Position numbers and translations under genes: made by a program
Notes under the pieces: generated by a model
Databases searched by the model: none
Told to the model about the DNA's origin: nothing
What the model saw: only the letters and a program-made list of their open reading frames with translations
Shown here: positions 8,675-17,919 of the stretch, in pieces
How the letters are laid out: every line of letters begins with the position of its first letter
How positions within the stretch are numbered: the stretch's first letter is position 1
NCBI GenBank assembly: GCA_026393475.1
Contig: JAPLAA010000093.1
Span: 28,067 to 92,066 of the forward strand
Origin: Actinomycetota bacterium
GTDB taxonomy: Bacteria > Actinomycetota > Acidimicrobiia > Acidimicrobiales > Ilumatobacteraceae
Direction: 5' to 3'
Length of the DNA stretch: 64,000 nucleotides

Positions 8675-9255
8675 CGGCTCGGCCGCCGATCCGGGTGCTG
8701 GGCATCGACCCCGGCCTCACGCGATGCGGGTACGCGGTCATCGAGGCCCACGGCACTCGCACGGTGCGGGCGCTGTCGATGGGCGTCCTGCGCACGCCGC
8801 CCAGCTCGCCGTTGCCGCAGCGGCTCGCCGAGCTGAAGGGCGAGCTCGCGGCGTTGATCGCCGAGTTCGCACCGCACGCGGTGGCGGTGGAGCAGGTGTT
8901 CTTCCAGGTCAACGTGCGCACGGCCATGAGCGTCGGGCAGGCGAGCGGGCTCGCCTTGGCCGAGGCAGCGGCCGCCGGTTGCGACGTGGTGCAGTACACG
9001 CCCAACCAGGTGAAGAACGCCGTGGCCGGATGGGGTGGGGCCGACAAGGCTCAGGTGCAGAAGATGGTGCAGGCCCGGCTGGGGCTCACCGTGGTGCCCG
9101 AACCCCCCGACGCGGCCGACGCCGCGGCGCTGGCGTTGTGCCACCTCGCGATGGCACCGATGGCCGCACAGGTGGCAGCACAACAGGCGCGACAGTCGGC
9201 GCAGATGGCAGCGGCTCAGGCTGCAACAGCGGCAGCAGCGTCGACGGGACGGTAG
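8671..9255 (+). CDS. ruvC: Crossover junction endodeoxyribonuclease RuvC
   Basis: A 194-aa Holliday junction resolvase with an RNase H-like fold. Acidic catalytic residues are visible: Asp13 (GIDPGLTRCG), Glu74 (VEQVFF) and Asp147/Asp150 (PPDAADAAALALCH). The last 35 residues are Ala/Gln-rich and look like a disordered tail. It resolves junctions that RuvAB migrates; ruvA and ruvB follow directly. Confidence 0.97.
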   Translation: MTARPPIRVLGIDPGLTRCGYAVIEAHGTRTVRALSMGVLRTPPSSPLPQRLAELKGELAALIAEFAPHAVAVEQVFFQVNVRTAMSVGQASGLALAEAAAAGCDVVQYTPNQVKNAVAGWGGADKAQVQKMVQARLGLTVVPEPPDAADAAALALCHLAMAPMAAQVAAQQARQSAQMAAAQAATAAAASTGR

Positions 9256-9264
9256 GAGACGGAG

Positions 9265-9859
9265 ATGATCGGTTCGTTGCGAGGCACGGTGCTGGAGCGC
9301 TCCGGCGACACCTCGGTGCTCGTGGAGGTGGGCGGCGTCGGCTACGTCGTCACGGTCACGCCGCGCACCTTGGCGGAGTTGGAGCCGTCGTCGCCGGTGT
9401 TCCTCTACATCCACCACCACATCCGTGAGGACGCGCAGACCCTGTTCGGCTTCCGCCAGCGCGACGAGCGGTCGACGTTCGAGATCCTGGTGGCAACGCA
9501 CGGCATCGGCCCGGCGCTCGCGATGGCGATCCTCGGCACGCACGCCCCGTCGGCGCTGGTCGACATCGTCGCCACCAACGACCAGGGCGCGCTCACGCTG
9601 GTGCCCGGTGTGGGCAAGAAGACCGCCGAACGGCTGCTCGTCGAGCTCCGCAACCGGCTCAACCTGCCGATGCTCGATCCGGTCGGTGCCGGTGTGGGTG
9701 GTGGCGGCGGTGGGAACACGGTGGTGAGCGACGTGCGTGAAGCGCTCGCCGGTCTCGGGTACGGGCCCGAGGAGGTGCGCGACGCGTTGCGCGAGCTGCC
9801 GTCGACCGGCGATGCGTCCACGTTGCTGCGTGACGCCCTGAAGCTGTTGGGGGCCAAGC

Positions 9860-9867
<8 letters not shown>
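9265..9867 (+). CDS. ruvA: Holliday junction branch migration protein RuvA
   Basis: A 200-aa protein with the RuvA N-terminal OB fold ([20 protein letters not shown]), the paired helix-hairpin-helix region ([13 protein letters not shown] and [16 protein letters not shown]), a Gly-rich linker (about residues 143-150) and the C-terminal RuvB-binding helix bundle ([19 protein letters not shown]). A GGAGACGGAG ribosome site precedes the ATG. Its end overlaps ruvB by 8 bases. Confidence 0.97.
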
Positions 9868-10915
<1,048 letters not shown>

Positions 10916-10926
10916 GACACCCTTCC

Positions 10927-11015
10927 GTGAGCCGCACCCGCAGATCGTGCGGGTGGCGCTCACCGATCGGCTCGTCCGGTGAGTCGCACCCGCAGATGGT
11001 GCAGGTGGCGCTCAC
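10927..11015. repeat. Two tandem 37-bp hairpin repeats between ruvB and the dienelactone hydrolase gene
   Basis: Copies at 10927-10963 and 10979-11015 match at 34 of 37 positions. Each is itself an inverted repeat: the first folds as GTGAGC..GCTCAC plus CACCCGCA..TGCGGGTG around a GATCG loop, with one CG/GC internal mismatch. The unit lies between convergent genes, so it can serve as a two-way terminator, but the copy-to-copy conservation is more than a terminator needs and resembles a REP-like dispersed repeat. No transposase is near. Confidence 0.7.
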
Positions 11016-11026
11016 GGAACGATCGA

Positions 11027-11722
11027 TCAAGCGTGTTCGGTGAGGAAGCTCATCGTCTTGGCCCAGGCGCTCTTCGCCGCCGACTCGTTCCAGAAGATGG
11101 CGCTCTCGTGGTTGTCGAACGCGTGGCCTGCGTCCTCCACGTTGAGGAAGTACCCGTCGCGGCCGGCGATCGCCGCGCTGAGCGCGTCGACGCCCTCGTT
11201 GGGGATGTATGCATCGGCGTTGCCGAAGTGGAACAGCGTCGGGCACGTCACCTGGTCGAGCATCCCCAGCATGTCGGGCACACCCGAGCCGTAGTAGCTG
11301 ACGCAGCAGGAGGGCTCGCCCGCTGCGGCGACGGCCCACGCGAGGGTGCCGCCCATGCAGAAACCCATCACCGCGGGTGCCTTGCCGCCATCGGACATGG
11401 CGGCCAGCGCCCCGAGTGCAGCCGTGCAGTCGGCGATCGCCAGCGGGAAGTCGAGCAGGCCGACCTTCTCGAGCGAGGCGCCGAGGCCGGCTTCGTCGTG
11501 GTCGCTCGCCCAGTTGGGGGCGAAGCGCCAGAACACGTCGGGCGCACCCACGAGGTAGCCGGCCGCGGCGAGCCGTTCGCCCACGGCGCGGATGTAGGGG
11601 CCGACACCGAAGATCTCCTGGATCAGCAGGATCGAGCCCTTCGGTCGCTGACCGGCGGGCGGATCCCAGACGAAGAGGGACATCGAGCCGGCATCACCGA
11701 GGGCAACCTGTTCCGTGCGCAT
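11027..11722 (-). CDS. Dienelactone hydrolase family protein
   Basis: A 231-aa alpha/beta hydrolase. The ATG at 11720-11722 (MRTEQVALGD) is chosen over one ten codons upstream because the domain starts there. Seen: IQEIFGVGPYIRAVGERLA (the family N-terminal loop with the catalytic-support Glu), the nucleophile elbow GFCMGG with Cys in place of Ser, as in true dienelactone hydrolases, and the His region DAGHAFDNHES near the end. Natural substrate unknown; many members act on lactones or esters. Convergent with ruvB, divergent from queA. Confidence 0.85.
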   Translation of the reverse strand: MRTEQVALGDAGSMSLFVWDPPAGQRPKGSILLIQEIFGVGPYIRAVGERLAAAGYLVGAPDVFWRFAPNWASDHDEAGLGASLEKVGLLDFPLAIADCTAALGALAAMSDGGKAPAVMGFCMGGTLAWAVAAAGEPSCCVSYYGSGVPDMLGMLDQVTCPTLFHFGNADAYIPNEGVDALSAAIAGRDGYFLNVEDAGHAFDNHESAIFWNESAAKSAWAKTMSFLTEHA

Positions 11723-11762
11723 GCGTGCATGCTGGCACAGCCGTCGGCCCACACAGCGCCCG

Positions 11763-11768
11763 TAGCCT
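11763..11768 (+). promoter_or_regulatory. -10-like box TAGCCT before queA
   Basis: TAGCCT is 9 bases before the queA ATG, predicting a leader of about two bases for a queA-tgt transcript. Confidence 0.4.
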
Positions 11769-11777
11769 GGTGCGTCG

Positions 11778-12791
11778 ATGCGACTGGACGACTTCTACTA
11801 CGACCTGCCCGAGGAGCTGATCGCGCAGACCCCCATCGAGCCGCGCGACGCCGCTCGGCTGCTCGTCGACCGGGGGTCGGCGGCGCCCGACCATCGTCAT
11901 GTGCGCGACCTCACCGACGAACTCCGTGAGGGCGACCTGCTCGTCGTGAACGACTCGAAGGTGATCCCGGCCCGCCTGCGCGTGCAGCGCGAGACCGGGG
12001 GATCGGCCGAGGTGCTGTTGCTCGAACCCCTCGACGCCGACCGTCGCCGGTGGGAGGCGATGGTGCGCCCGGCGCGCAAGCTCCGGGTCGGTGAGCACCT
12101 GTTCACGACCACGGGCGAGGCACTGGTCGAGATCGGGCCACGGACCGCCGCCGGCGACACCAGCGAGGTGACCATCCTGGGCGAGGGCGACCCGCTCACG
12201 ATCCTCGCCCGCTTCGGCGAGATGCCGTTGCCGCCGTACATCACCACCCGACTCGAGCAGCAGGACCGGTACCAGACCGTCTACGCGTCGACCCCCGCGT
12301 CGGCTGCAGCGCCGACCGCCGGCCTGCACTTCACGCCCGAGCTGCTCGACCGCATCGAGGCCATGGGCGTGCCCACCGCTCGGGTCGAGCTGGTCGTCGG
12401 CCTCGACACGTTCAAGCCGGTCAGCGAAGCCGACCCACGCCATCACCAGATCCACTCCGAGCGCTACCGGGTGCCCGCCGAGGTGCTCGAGCAGTGCCGC
12501 GCCGCCCGACGGGTGGTCGCGGTGGGCACCACGAGCGTCCGAGCGCTGGAGACGGCCGCCGGCACCGGGGTGCTCGAGGGTCGAAGTCAACTGTTCATCC
12601 ACCGCCCGTACGAGTGGCAGGTGATCGACCTGATGATGACCAACTTCCACATGCCGCACACGACATTGCTGATGATGATCGACGCGTTCGTCGGCGACCG
12701 CTGGAAGCGCCTCTACGAGACGGCGGTGGCCGAGCGCTACCGCCTCTTCAGCTTCGGCGACGCCATGTTGCTGAACCGTCACCTGCCCTGA
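11778..12791 (+). CDS. queA: S-adenosylmethionine:tRNA ribosyltransferase-isomerase QueA
   Basis: A 337-aa enzyme that adds the epoxycyclopentane ring precursor to 7-aminomethyl-7-deazaguanine in tRNA during queuosine synthesis. Diagnostic segments are MRLDDFYYDLPEELIAQTP, DLLVVNDSKVIPARL, the YQTVYA and AAPTAGLHFTPELL region, and IHRPYEWQVIDLMMTNFHMP. Standard length. tgt follows 30 bases later, giving a two-gene queuosine unit. Confidence 0.97.
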   Translation: MRLDDFYYDLPEELIAQTPIEPRDAARLLVDRGSAAPDHRHVRDLTDELREGDLLVVNDSKVIPARLRVQRETGGSAEVLLLEPLDADRRRWEAMVRPARKLRVGEHLFTTTGEALVEIGPRTAAGDTSEVTILGEGDPLTILARFGEMPLPPYITTRLEQQDRYQTVYASTPASAAAPTAGLHFTPELLDRIEAMGVPTARVELVVGLDTFKPVSEADPRHHQIHSERYRVPAEVLEQCRAARRVVAVGTTSVRALETAAGTGVLEGRSQLFIHRPYEWQVIDLMMTNFHMPHTTLLMMIDAFVGDRWKRLYETAVAERYRLFSFGDAMLLNRHLP

Positions 12792-12821
12792 GCCCGTCAC
12801 CGAGCACCGCGAGTCCCCACC

Positions 12822-13919
12822 ATGCACCCTGTCTCCGTCACCATCGACCACCAGGACGGTGCCGCGCGCGCCACCACGGCGCACACCGCCCGGGGGTCAT
12901 ACACCACCCCGTGCTTCATGCCCGTGGGCACGCGCGGAGCGATCAAGTACCTCAGCGCGGCCGACTACGAACGGCTCGGGGCCCAGATCGTGCTCGGCAA
13001 CACCTATCACCTGATGCTGCGGCCGGGCGCCGAGACGGTCGCGTCTCTCGGTGGCCTCGGGAAGTTCGCCGGGTGGAACGGCCTCACGCTCACCGACAGC
13101 GGCGGGTTCCAGGTCTTCTCCCTCGACCCCAAGGTCGACGACGACGGCGTCACGTTCAAGAGCACCTACGACGGTTCCAAGCACCGGTTCACGCCCGAGA
13201 TCGCCATCCACACCCAGGAACTGCTCGGCGCCGACATCCAGATGGTGCTCGACGTGTGCCCGCCGCTGCCGTCGCCGCCCGAGGTCGTGCGGCTCGCGCT
13301 CGAACGCACCTCCGCCTGGGCGGCCCGCGCCAAGGCCACCCATCGTCGCGACGACCAGGCGCTGTTCGGCATCGTGCAGGGCGGGGTGAGCGAGACCATG
13401 CGCGCCGAGAGCGCCCAGCGCACCGCCGAACTCGACTTCGACGGCTACGGCATCGGCGGTCTGAGCGTGGGGGAGACCCGGTCGGAGATGGTGCCCGCCC
13501 TGGCAGCGGCGATCGCCCACCTGCCGGCCGACCGTCCCCGATATCTCATGGGGGTGGGCGACCCTGCGAGCCTCGTCGAGGCCGTCGGGCTCGGCGTCGA
13601 CCAGTTCGACTGTGTGATGCAGACCCGCATCGGCCGCCACGGCACGGCGCTCACCACCACCGGGAAGCTCCACATCAAGAACGCCAAGCACGCCCTCGTG
13701 GACGAGCCGATGGACGCCGACTGCAGCTGCGAGGTGTGCGCCCGCCACTCGCGGGGCTACATCCGGCACCTGTTCCAGGTGGGCGAACCCACCGCGTCGC
13801 GCCTGGTGAGCCTCCACAACATCAGCTGGACGCTGCAGTTGATGGACCGGATGCGTGCCGCGATCGCCGCCGGCACGTTCGACGACCTCCGCAAGGACAT
13901 CCTGGCGACCTGGGGCTGA
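12822..13919 (+). CDS. tgt: tRNA-guanine transglycosylase Tgt
   Basis: A 365-aa TIM-barrel enzyme exchanging guanine 34 for the queuosine precursor preQ1. Seen: FMPVGTRGAIKYL, the substrate-pocket TLTDSGGFQVFSL, the nucleophile Asp region GYGIGGLSVGE, and the zinc site C-x-C-x2-C...H in CSCEVCARHSRGYIRHL. The first 15 residues match poorly and the start could be a few codons later. The product partner QueA is immediately upstream. Confidence 0.97.
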   Translation: MHPVSVTIDHQDGAARATTAHTARGSYTTPCFMPVGTRGAIKYLSAADYERLGAQIVLGNTYHLMLRPGAETVASLGGLGKFAGWNGLTLTDSGGFQVFSLDPKVDDDGVTFKSTYDGSKHRFTPEIAIHTQELLGADIQMVLDVCPPLPSPPEVVRLALERTSAWAARAKATHRRDDQALFGIVQGGVSETMRAESAQRTAELDFDGYGIGGLSVGETRSEMVPALAAAIAHLPADRPRYLMGVGDPASLVEAVGLGVDQFDCVMQTRIGRHGTALTTTGKLHIKNAKHALVDEPMDADCSCEVCARHSRGYIRHLFQVGEPTASRLVSLHNISWTLQLMDRMRAAIAAGTFDDLRKDILATWG

Positions 13920-13937
13920 GCCCACGACCGAGTTCAC

Positions 13938-13960
13938 CGTGGCGATCGTCCGGCGCCACG
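13938..13960 (+). terminator. Hairpin downstream of tgt
   Basis: CGTGGCG and CGCCACG form a perfect 7-bp stem with a 9-base loop 18 bases after the tgt stop. No T-tract. Probable end of the queA-tgt unit. Confidence 0.4.
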
Positions 13961-14025
13961 TGCTCGTCGGCGCCCGGCCACCTGCCGTTCCGGGAGGTGA
14001 ACAGCCGCAACAGGCCGTCGATCGC

Positions 14026-14031
14026 TAGAAT
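14026..14031 (+). promoter_or_regulatory. Possible -10 box TAGAAT for the yajC-secDF unit
   Basis: TAGAAT lies 62 bases before the yajC ATG in a 174-base gap. It would give an ordinary leadered transcript; GTGGGA upstream of the ATG could act as ribosome site. No -35 match. Confidence 0.3.
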
Positions 14032-14093
14032 CGCCGCCTGGTCGGTACCAGTACCGCCGCGCCCCAGGGCGCGCCATCCAACAGTGGGACATC

Positions 14094-14501
14094 ATGCACC
14101 TCCTCACCATCTTCGCCACCGAGAGCGACTCGTCCGGTTCGGCCGGCGCCGCTGTCATCCAGCTGGGCATCTTCCTGCTCATCCCCGTGGCGATGTACTT
14201 CCTCCTCATCCGTCCTCAGCGTCGGCGCCAGCGGGAGCAGGCCGCGATGCAGTCGTCGATCGACGTGGGTGACGAGGTGATGACCACCTCTGGTCTGTAC
14301 GGCTTCATCACCGGCTTCGACGGCGACATCGTGTGGCTCGAGATCGACGACAATGTCCAGATCCGCGTCGCCCGTGCCGCGGTGCAGCGCAAGGTCGACA
14401 CGGCTGCGGGCGAGACCGCAGTGCCGGCGGACGATGGCTCGGGCAAGGGTTCGAAGATCGAGCCTGGTACCCACGCCGCCGACGACGCAGCTGAACAGTG
14501 A
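14094..14501 (+). CDS. yajC: Preprotein translocase subunit YajC
   Basis: A 135-aa protein with one membrane helix (about residues 18-40, AVIQLGIFLLIPVAMYFLLI) followed by PQRRRQREQ and the YajC core VGDEVMTTSGLYGFITGFDGDIVWLEI. The C-terminal 35 residues are a charged, low-complexity tail. YajC joins SecDF at the translocon; secD begins on the last base of its stop codon. Confidence 0.95.
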   Translation: MHLLTIFATESDSSGSAGAAVIQLGIFLLIPVAMYFLLIRPQRRRQREQAAMQSSIDVGDEVMTTSGLYGFITGFDGDIVWLEIDDNVQIRVARAAVQRKVDTAAGETAVPADDGSGKGSKIEPGTHAADDAAEQ

Positions 14502-16138
14502 TGCGTCGCAAGCTCATCATCACGCTGACGGTCATCCTGACCGTCGCGTTCGGTGGATTGCTGGCGACGCTGATCGCCGGCAACCGGCCGGCCCTCGGGC
14601 TCGACCTGCAAGGCGGTATCTCCGTCACGCAGCAGCCGGTCGGTGAGTTCGACCCGGCCACGCTCGACCTCGCGGTCGAACGAATCCGCGATCGCGTCGA
14701 CAGCCTCGGTGTCGCCGAGCCCGAGATCATCCGTCAGGGCGACGCGATCGTCGTCAACCTGCCCGGCGTGAAGAACCAGCAGGAGGCCATCGACCTCGTG
14801 CAGGTCACCGGCCAGGTGTACCTGCGACCGGTGCAGGGTTGCTCGGGTGAAGGCGTCCAGACCACCGACTCCTCGGTGCCTTCCGGTGCTGGCACGACCG
14901 GGACGACCACCGGCGGCAGCACGGCAGGCACGACCGACACGACCGCGGCGCCCGGCCCGAGCCGTCGAGTGAGCAGCACGCCCACCACCGACGCTGCCAC
15001 CGACACGACAGCTGCGCCCGACACGACCTCGGCATCCGACTCGTCGGTCGCTGCCACCGACACCACCATCGCTGCGGTGCCGATCGACGCCCCGATCACC
15101 ACGACGCCCGTCGTGAGCGATCCCACCACTCAGCAGTTGCTGCCGCTGCGCGGTGGCGGCCAGTGCCTCGTCGGCCCGGCCGGCGGTACCGGCGAGGTGT
15201 TCGAGAACAATGCGTCCGCGCAGATCATCGACGGCGGCTGGGGCATCACCGTCGGATTGCGGAACGGTGCCGACGGTGAGGACATCTGGAACGCCCTCGC
15301 TCGTGAGTGCTTCAACGGCACCGACACCTGCCCTAGCCGTCGGCTCGCGATCGAGCTCGACGGCGAGATCATCTCGGCCCCGTCGGTGAACGTGCCCGAG
15401 TTCAACACCGACGTGCAGATCACCGGCGATTTCTCCGAGGACGAGGCACGCGATCTGGCGAACGTGCTCAAGAGCGGTTCGCTCGGTGTGAGCATGGAGA
15501 CCGTGTCGGTGCAGAACGTGTCGCCCACGCTCGGCAAGGACTCGCTGCGTGCCGCGGTCATCTCGGGCATCATCGGCGTGGCGCTCGTGCTGCTGTTGCT
15601 GGTCTTCTACTACCGCACGCTCGGCCTCGTCGTCGTCGCCGGTATCTCGGTGTCGGCAGCGCTGCTCTACTCGATCATCTCGCTGCTGTCGCGCACCCAG
15701 GGCCTCGCCCTGTCGCTCGCCGGCGTCGCCGGCATCATCGTGTCGGTGGGTGTCACGGTCGACTCGTATGTGGTGTTCTTCGAGCGATTGAAGGACGAGG
15801 TGCGCAGCGGTCGCACGCTGCGCAACAGCGCGCAGCGTGGCTTCGCCGGCGCCTGGCGCACCATCCTCATCGCCGACATCGTGTCGCTCATCGGTGCGTT
15901 CACCCTGTGGTGGCTCACCGTCGGCTCGGTCCGCAACTTCGCGTTCTTCCTCGGCCTGTCGACCCTCATCGACCTCGTCGTGTCGTACTTCTTCACCCGG
16001 CCGGCGGTGCTGCTGCTCGCCCGGACCGACTGGATGGCCCGCCGTGGCGTGATGGGCATCAAGCCTGCCGTCACGGGAACCACCGGCACAACCGGCACAA
16101 CCGGCGCCACCGCAGCTGCCGCAGGGAGCGCATCATGA
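14501..16138 (+). CDS. secD: Protein translocase subunit SecD with a Thr/Ser-rich insertion
   Basis: A 545-aa RND-type membrane protein driving late steps of protein export with the proton motive force. Seen: N-terminal helix, the D1 motif GLDLQGGISV (residues 33-42), the P1 domain, then six-helix bundle with GVSMETVSVQNVSPTLGKDSL and a C-terminal RTDWM. Residues about 120-215 are a Thr/Ser/Asp/Ala-rich insertion in the periplasmic-side domain. ATG overlaps the yajC stop; a GTG one codon earlier is also possible. secF overlaps its end by 4 bases. Confidence 0.95.
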   Translation: MRRKLIITLTVILTVAFGGLLATLIAGNRPALGLDLQGGISVTQQPVGEFDPATLDLAVERIRDRVDSLGVAEPEIIRQGDAIVVNLPGVKNQQEAIDLVQVTGQVYLRPVQGCSGEGVQTTDSSVPSGAGTTGTTTGGSTAGTTDTTAAPGPSRRVSSTPTTDAATDTTAAPDTTSASDSSVAATDTTIAAVPIDAPITTTPVVSDPTTQQLLPLRGGGQCLVGPAGGTGEVFENNASAQIIDGGWGITVGLRNGADGEDIWNALARECFNGTDTCPSRRLAIELDGEIISAPSVNVPEFNTDVQITGDFSEDEARDLANVLKSGSLGVSMETVSVQNVSPTLGKDSLRAAVISGIIGVALVLLLLVFYYRTLGLVVVAGISVSAALLYSIISLLSRTQGLALSLAGVAGIIVSVGVTVDSYVVFFERLKDEVRSGRTLRNSAQRGFAGAWRTILIADIVSLIGAFTLWWLTVGSVRNFAFFLGLSTLIDLVVSYFFTRPAVLLLARTDWMARRGVMGIKPAVTGTTGTTGTTGATAAAAGSAS

Positions 16139-17343
16139 GCGACATCACCACCGAACGCGCCGCCGACGCGGCCGTGGCCGGCGGCGACGCTGCCGTCACC
16201 CACGTCCGCCGCAGTCTGTGGGGCCGGCTCTACCACGGCGAGACGGCGATCGACTTCTACGGGCGGCGCAAGTGGGGCCTCACGATCTCCGCTGTCCTCA
16301 TCGTGGTGACCGTGCTGTCGCTGTTCACCCGCGGCCTCAACCTCGGCATCGACTTCGAGGGTGGCGTCGCCTGGGAGGTCCCGGCCGGTCAGGTCACCGA
16401 AGACGAGGTGCGCACGATCCTCGACGACAACGGCATCGAATCCGGTGGGGCGAAGGTCCAGACCCTCACCTCCGACAGCGGCACCCGTCTGCGGGTGCAG
16501 GTGGGTGACCAGACCCCTGCGGTCGTGCAGCAGGTGCAGGCAGATTTCGCCGAGGCGGCGGGTGTCGACGTCAGCGAGGTGTCGTCGACCTCGGTCAGCT
16601 CGTCGTGGGGCCGCAGCATCACCGAGAAGGCCATCCGCGCCCTCGTCATCTTCCTGGTCCTGGTGGCGCTGTTCATCAGCTGGCGCTTCGAGTGGCGCAT
16701 GGCGCTGTCGGCGATCATCGCGATGCTGCACGACGTGCTCATCAGCGTCGGTGTGTACTCGCTGTTCGGGTTCGAGGTCACCCCGGCCACCGTCGTGGCC
16801 TTCCTCACGATCCTCGGCTTCTCGCTGTACGACACGATCGTCGTGTTCGACAAGGTGAACGAGAACACCGAGCGCTACGCGGGCGCTCGCGCTCCGTACG
16901 CCGACACGATGAACGTGTCGATGAACCAGGTGCTCATGCGCTCGCTGAACACGAGTCTCGCCGCGGTGTTGCCGGTGTTGTCGCTGCTGGTCATCGGCTC
17001 GGGCGTCATGGGCGCGGTGGCGCTGCGTGAGTTCGCGCTCGCCCTGCTCGTCGGCCTCGTGACGGGTTCGTACTCGTCGATCTTCATCGCGGCGCCGATC
17101 CTCACCATGTTCAAAGAGGCCGAGCCGCGCTTCAAGACCATGCGCGGGCAGCACGCCACCGGCATGGAGTTGGAGCGTCTGGTGCTCGGCGGCTCGCCGG
17201 AAGGCCATCGGCGCGAGGTCGCCCGTGCCCGCCGTCAGGCGGCCGCGACCGGCGCCGAAGGCGAGGTGCTCATCTCCGCAGCCACCACCCCGGAGGCCGT
17301 GCTCACCCATCCGCCGCGTCCGCGCAAGAAGAAGCGGCGCTGA
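16135..17343 (+). CDS. secF: Protein translocase subunit SecF
   Basis: A 402-aa partner of SecD. The start ATG overlaps the secD stop (ATGA). Seen: a charged cytosolic N-terminus (residues 1-55), the SecF hallmark LNLGIDFEGGVAWEV, the membrane bundle with ISWRFEWRMALSAIIAMLHDVLI, SLYDTIVVFDKVNENT and the double-arginine-like MRSLNTSLAAVLPVL. The C-terminal 70 residues are Arg/Ala-rich and end in RKKKRR, a basic cytoplasmic tail. Confidence 0.96.
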   Translation: MSDITTERAADAAVAGGDAAVTHVRRSLWGRLYHGETAIDFYGRRKWGLTISAVLIVVTVLSLFTRGLNLGIDFEGGVAWEVPAGQVTEDEVRTILDDNGIESGGAKVQTLTSDSGTRLRVQVGDQTPAVVQQVQADFAEAAGVDVSEVSSTSVSSSWGRSITEKAIRALVIFLVLVALFISWRFEWRMALSAIIAMLHDVLISVGVYSLFGFEVTPATVVAFLTILGFSLYDTIVVFDKVNENTERYAGARAPYADTMNVSMNQVLMRSLNTSLAAVLPVLSLLVIGSGVMGAVALREFALALLVGLVTGSYSSIFIAAPILTMFKEAEPRFKTMRGQHATGMELERLVLGGSPEGHRREVARARRQAAATGAEGEVLISAATTPEAVLTHPPRPRKKKRR

Positions 17344-17372
17344 CGAGCCGCCACTGACGGGGACGCGAACGG

Positions 17373-17378
17373 TACCCT
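17373..17378 (+). promoter_or_regulatory. -10-like box TACCCT before apt
   Basis: TACCCT lies exactly 6 bases before the apt ATG, so the A of the start codon would be the first transcribed base. Confidence 0.5.
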
Positions 17379-17384
17379 TGGCCC

Positions 17385-17912
17385 ATGTCGGCAGACAGCC
17401 CCTGGCTCACCTCCCTCGTCCGCGACATCGCCGACTACCCCACACCTGGGGTCACGTTCCGCGACATCACGCCCCTGCTGGGCGACGGGCCGGCGTTCGG
17501 CCGGTCGGTCGCCGAGCTGTGCGATCGTTTCGCCGGCACGAAGGTCGACCGGGTGCTCGGCATGGAAGCGCGTGGCTTCATCGTCGCCGCACCGATCGCC
17601 GTTGCCCTGGGCGCCGGGTTCGTGCCGGTCCGTAAGGCTGGCAAGCTGCCGTGGGCCGTGGTGCGCGAGGAGTATTCGCTCGAGTACGGCAAGGACAAGC
17701 TCGAGATGCACCGCGACGCCATCCACCCGGGTGAGCAGATCCTGGTGATCGACGACGTGCTCGCCACGGGCGGCACGGCAGCTGCGACCTGTCGGCTCGT
17801 CGAAGAGCTCGGCGGCGTGGTCGTCGGCCTGGGCTTCCTCATCGAGATCGGCGGCCTCGGCGGTCGCAATCGCCTCGGAGAACGGCACATCGAGAGCCTC
17901 GCCAGGTACTGA
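17385..17912 (+). CDS. apt: Adenine phosphoribosyltransferase
   Basis: A 175-aa purine salvage enzyme making AMP from adenine and PRPP. Seen: DYPTPGVTFRDITPLL, GMEARGFIVAAPIA, FVPVRKAGKLPW and the PRPP-binding loop LVIDDVLATGGTAAA. Gene order secF-apt-rel is conserved in actinobacteria. The rel start follows after 7 bases, so the two are likely co-transcribed. Confidence 0.97.
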   Translation: MSADSPWLTSLVRDIADYPTPGVTFRDITPLLGDGPAFGRSVAELCDRFAGTKVDRVLGMEARGFIVAAPIAVALGAGFVPVRKAGKLPWAVVREEYSLEYGKDKLEMHRDAIHPGEQILVIDDVLATGGTAAATCRLVEELGGVVVGLGFLIEIGGLGGRNRLGERHIESLARY

Positions 17913-17919
17913 TTCCACG

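Noticed and set aside
10927..11015. Ends of an insertion sequence
   Set aside because: No transposase, no target duplication; the repeats are self-complementary hairpins in direct orientation.
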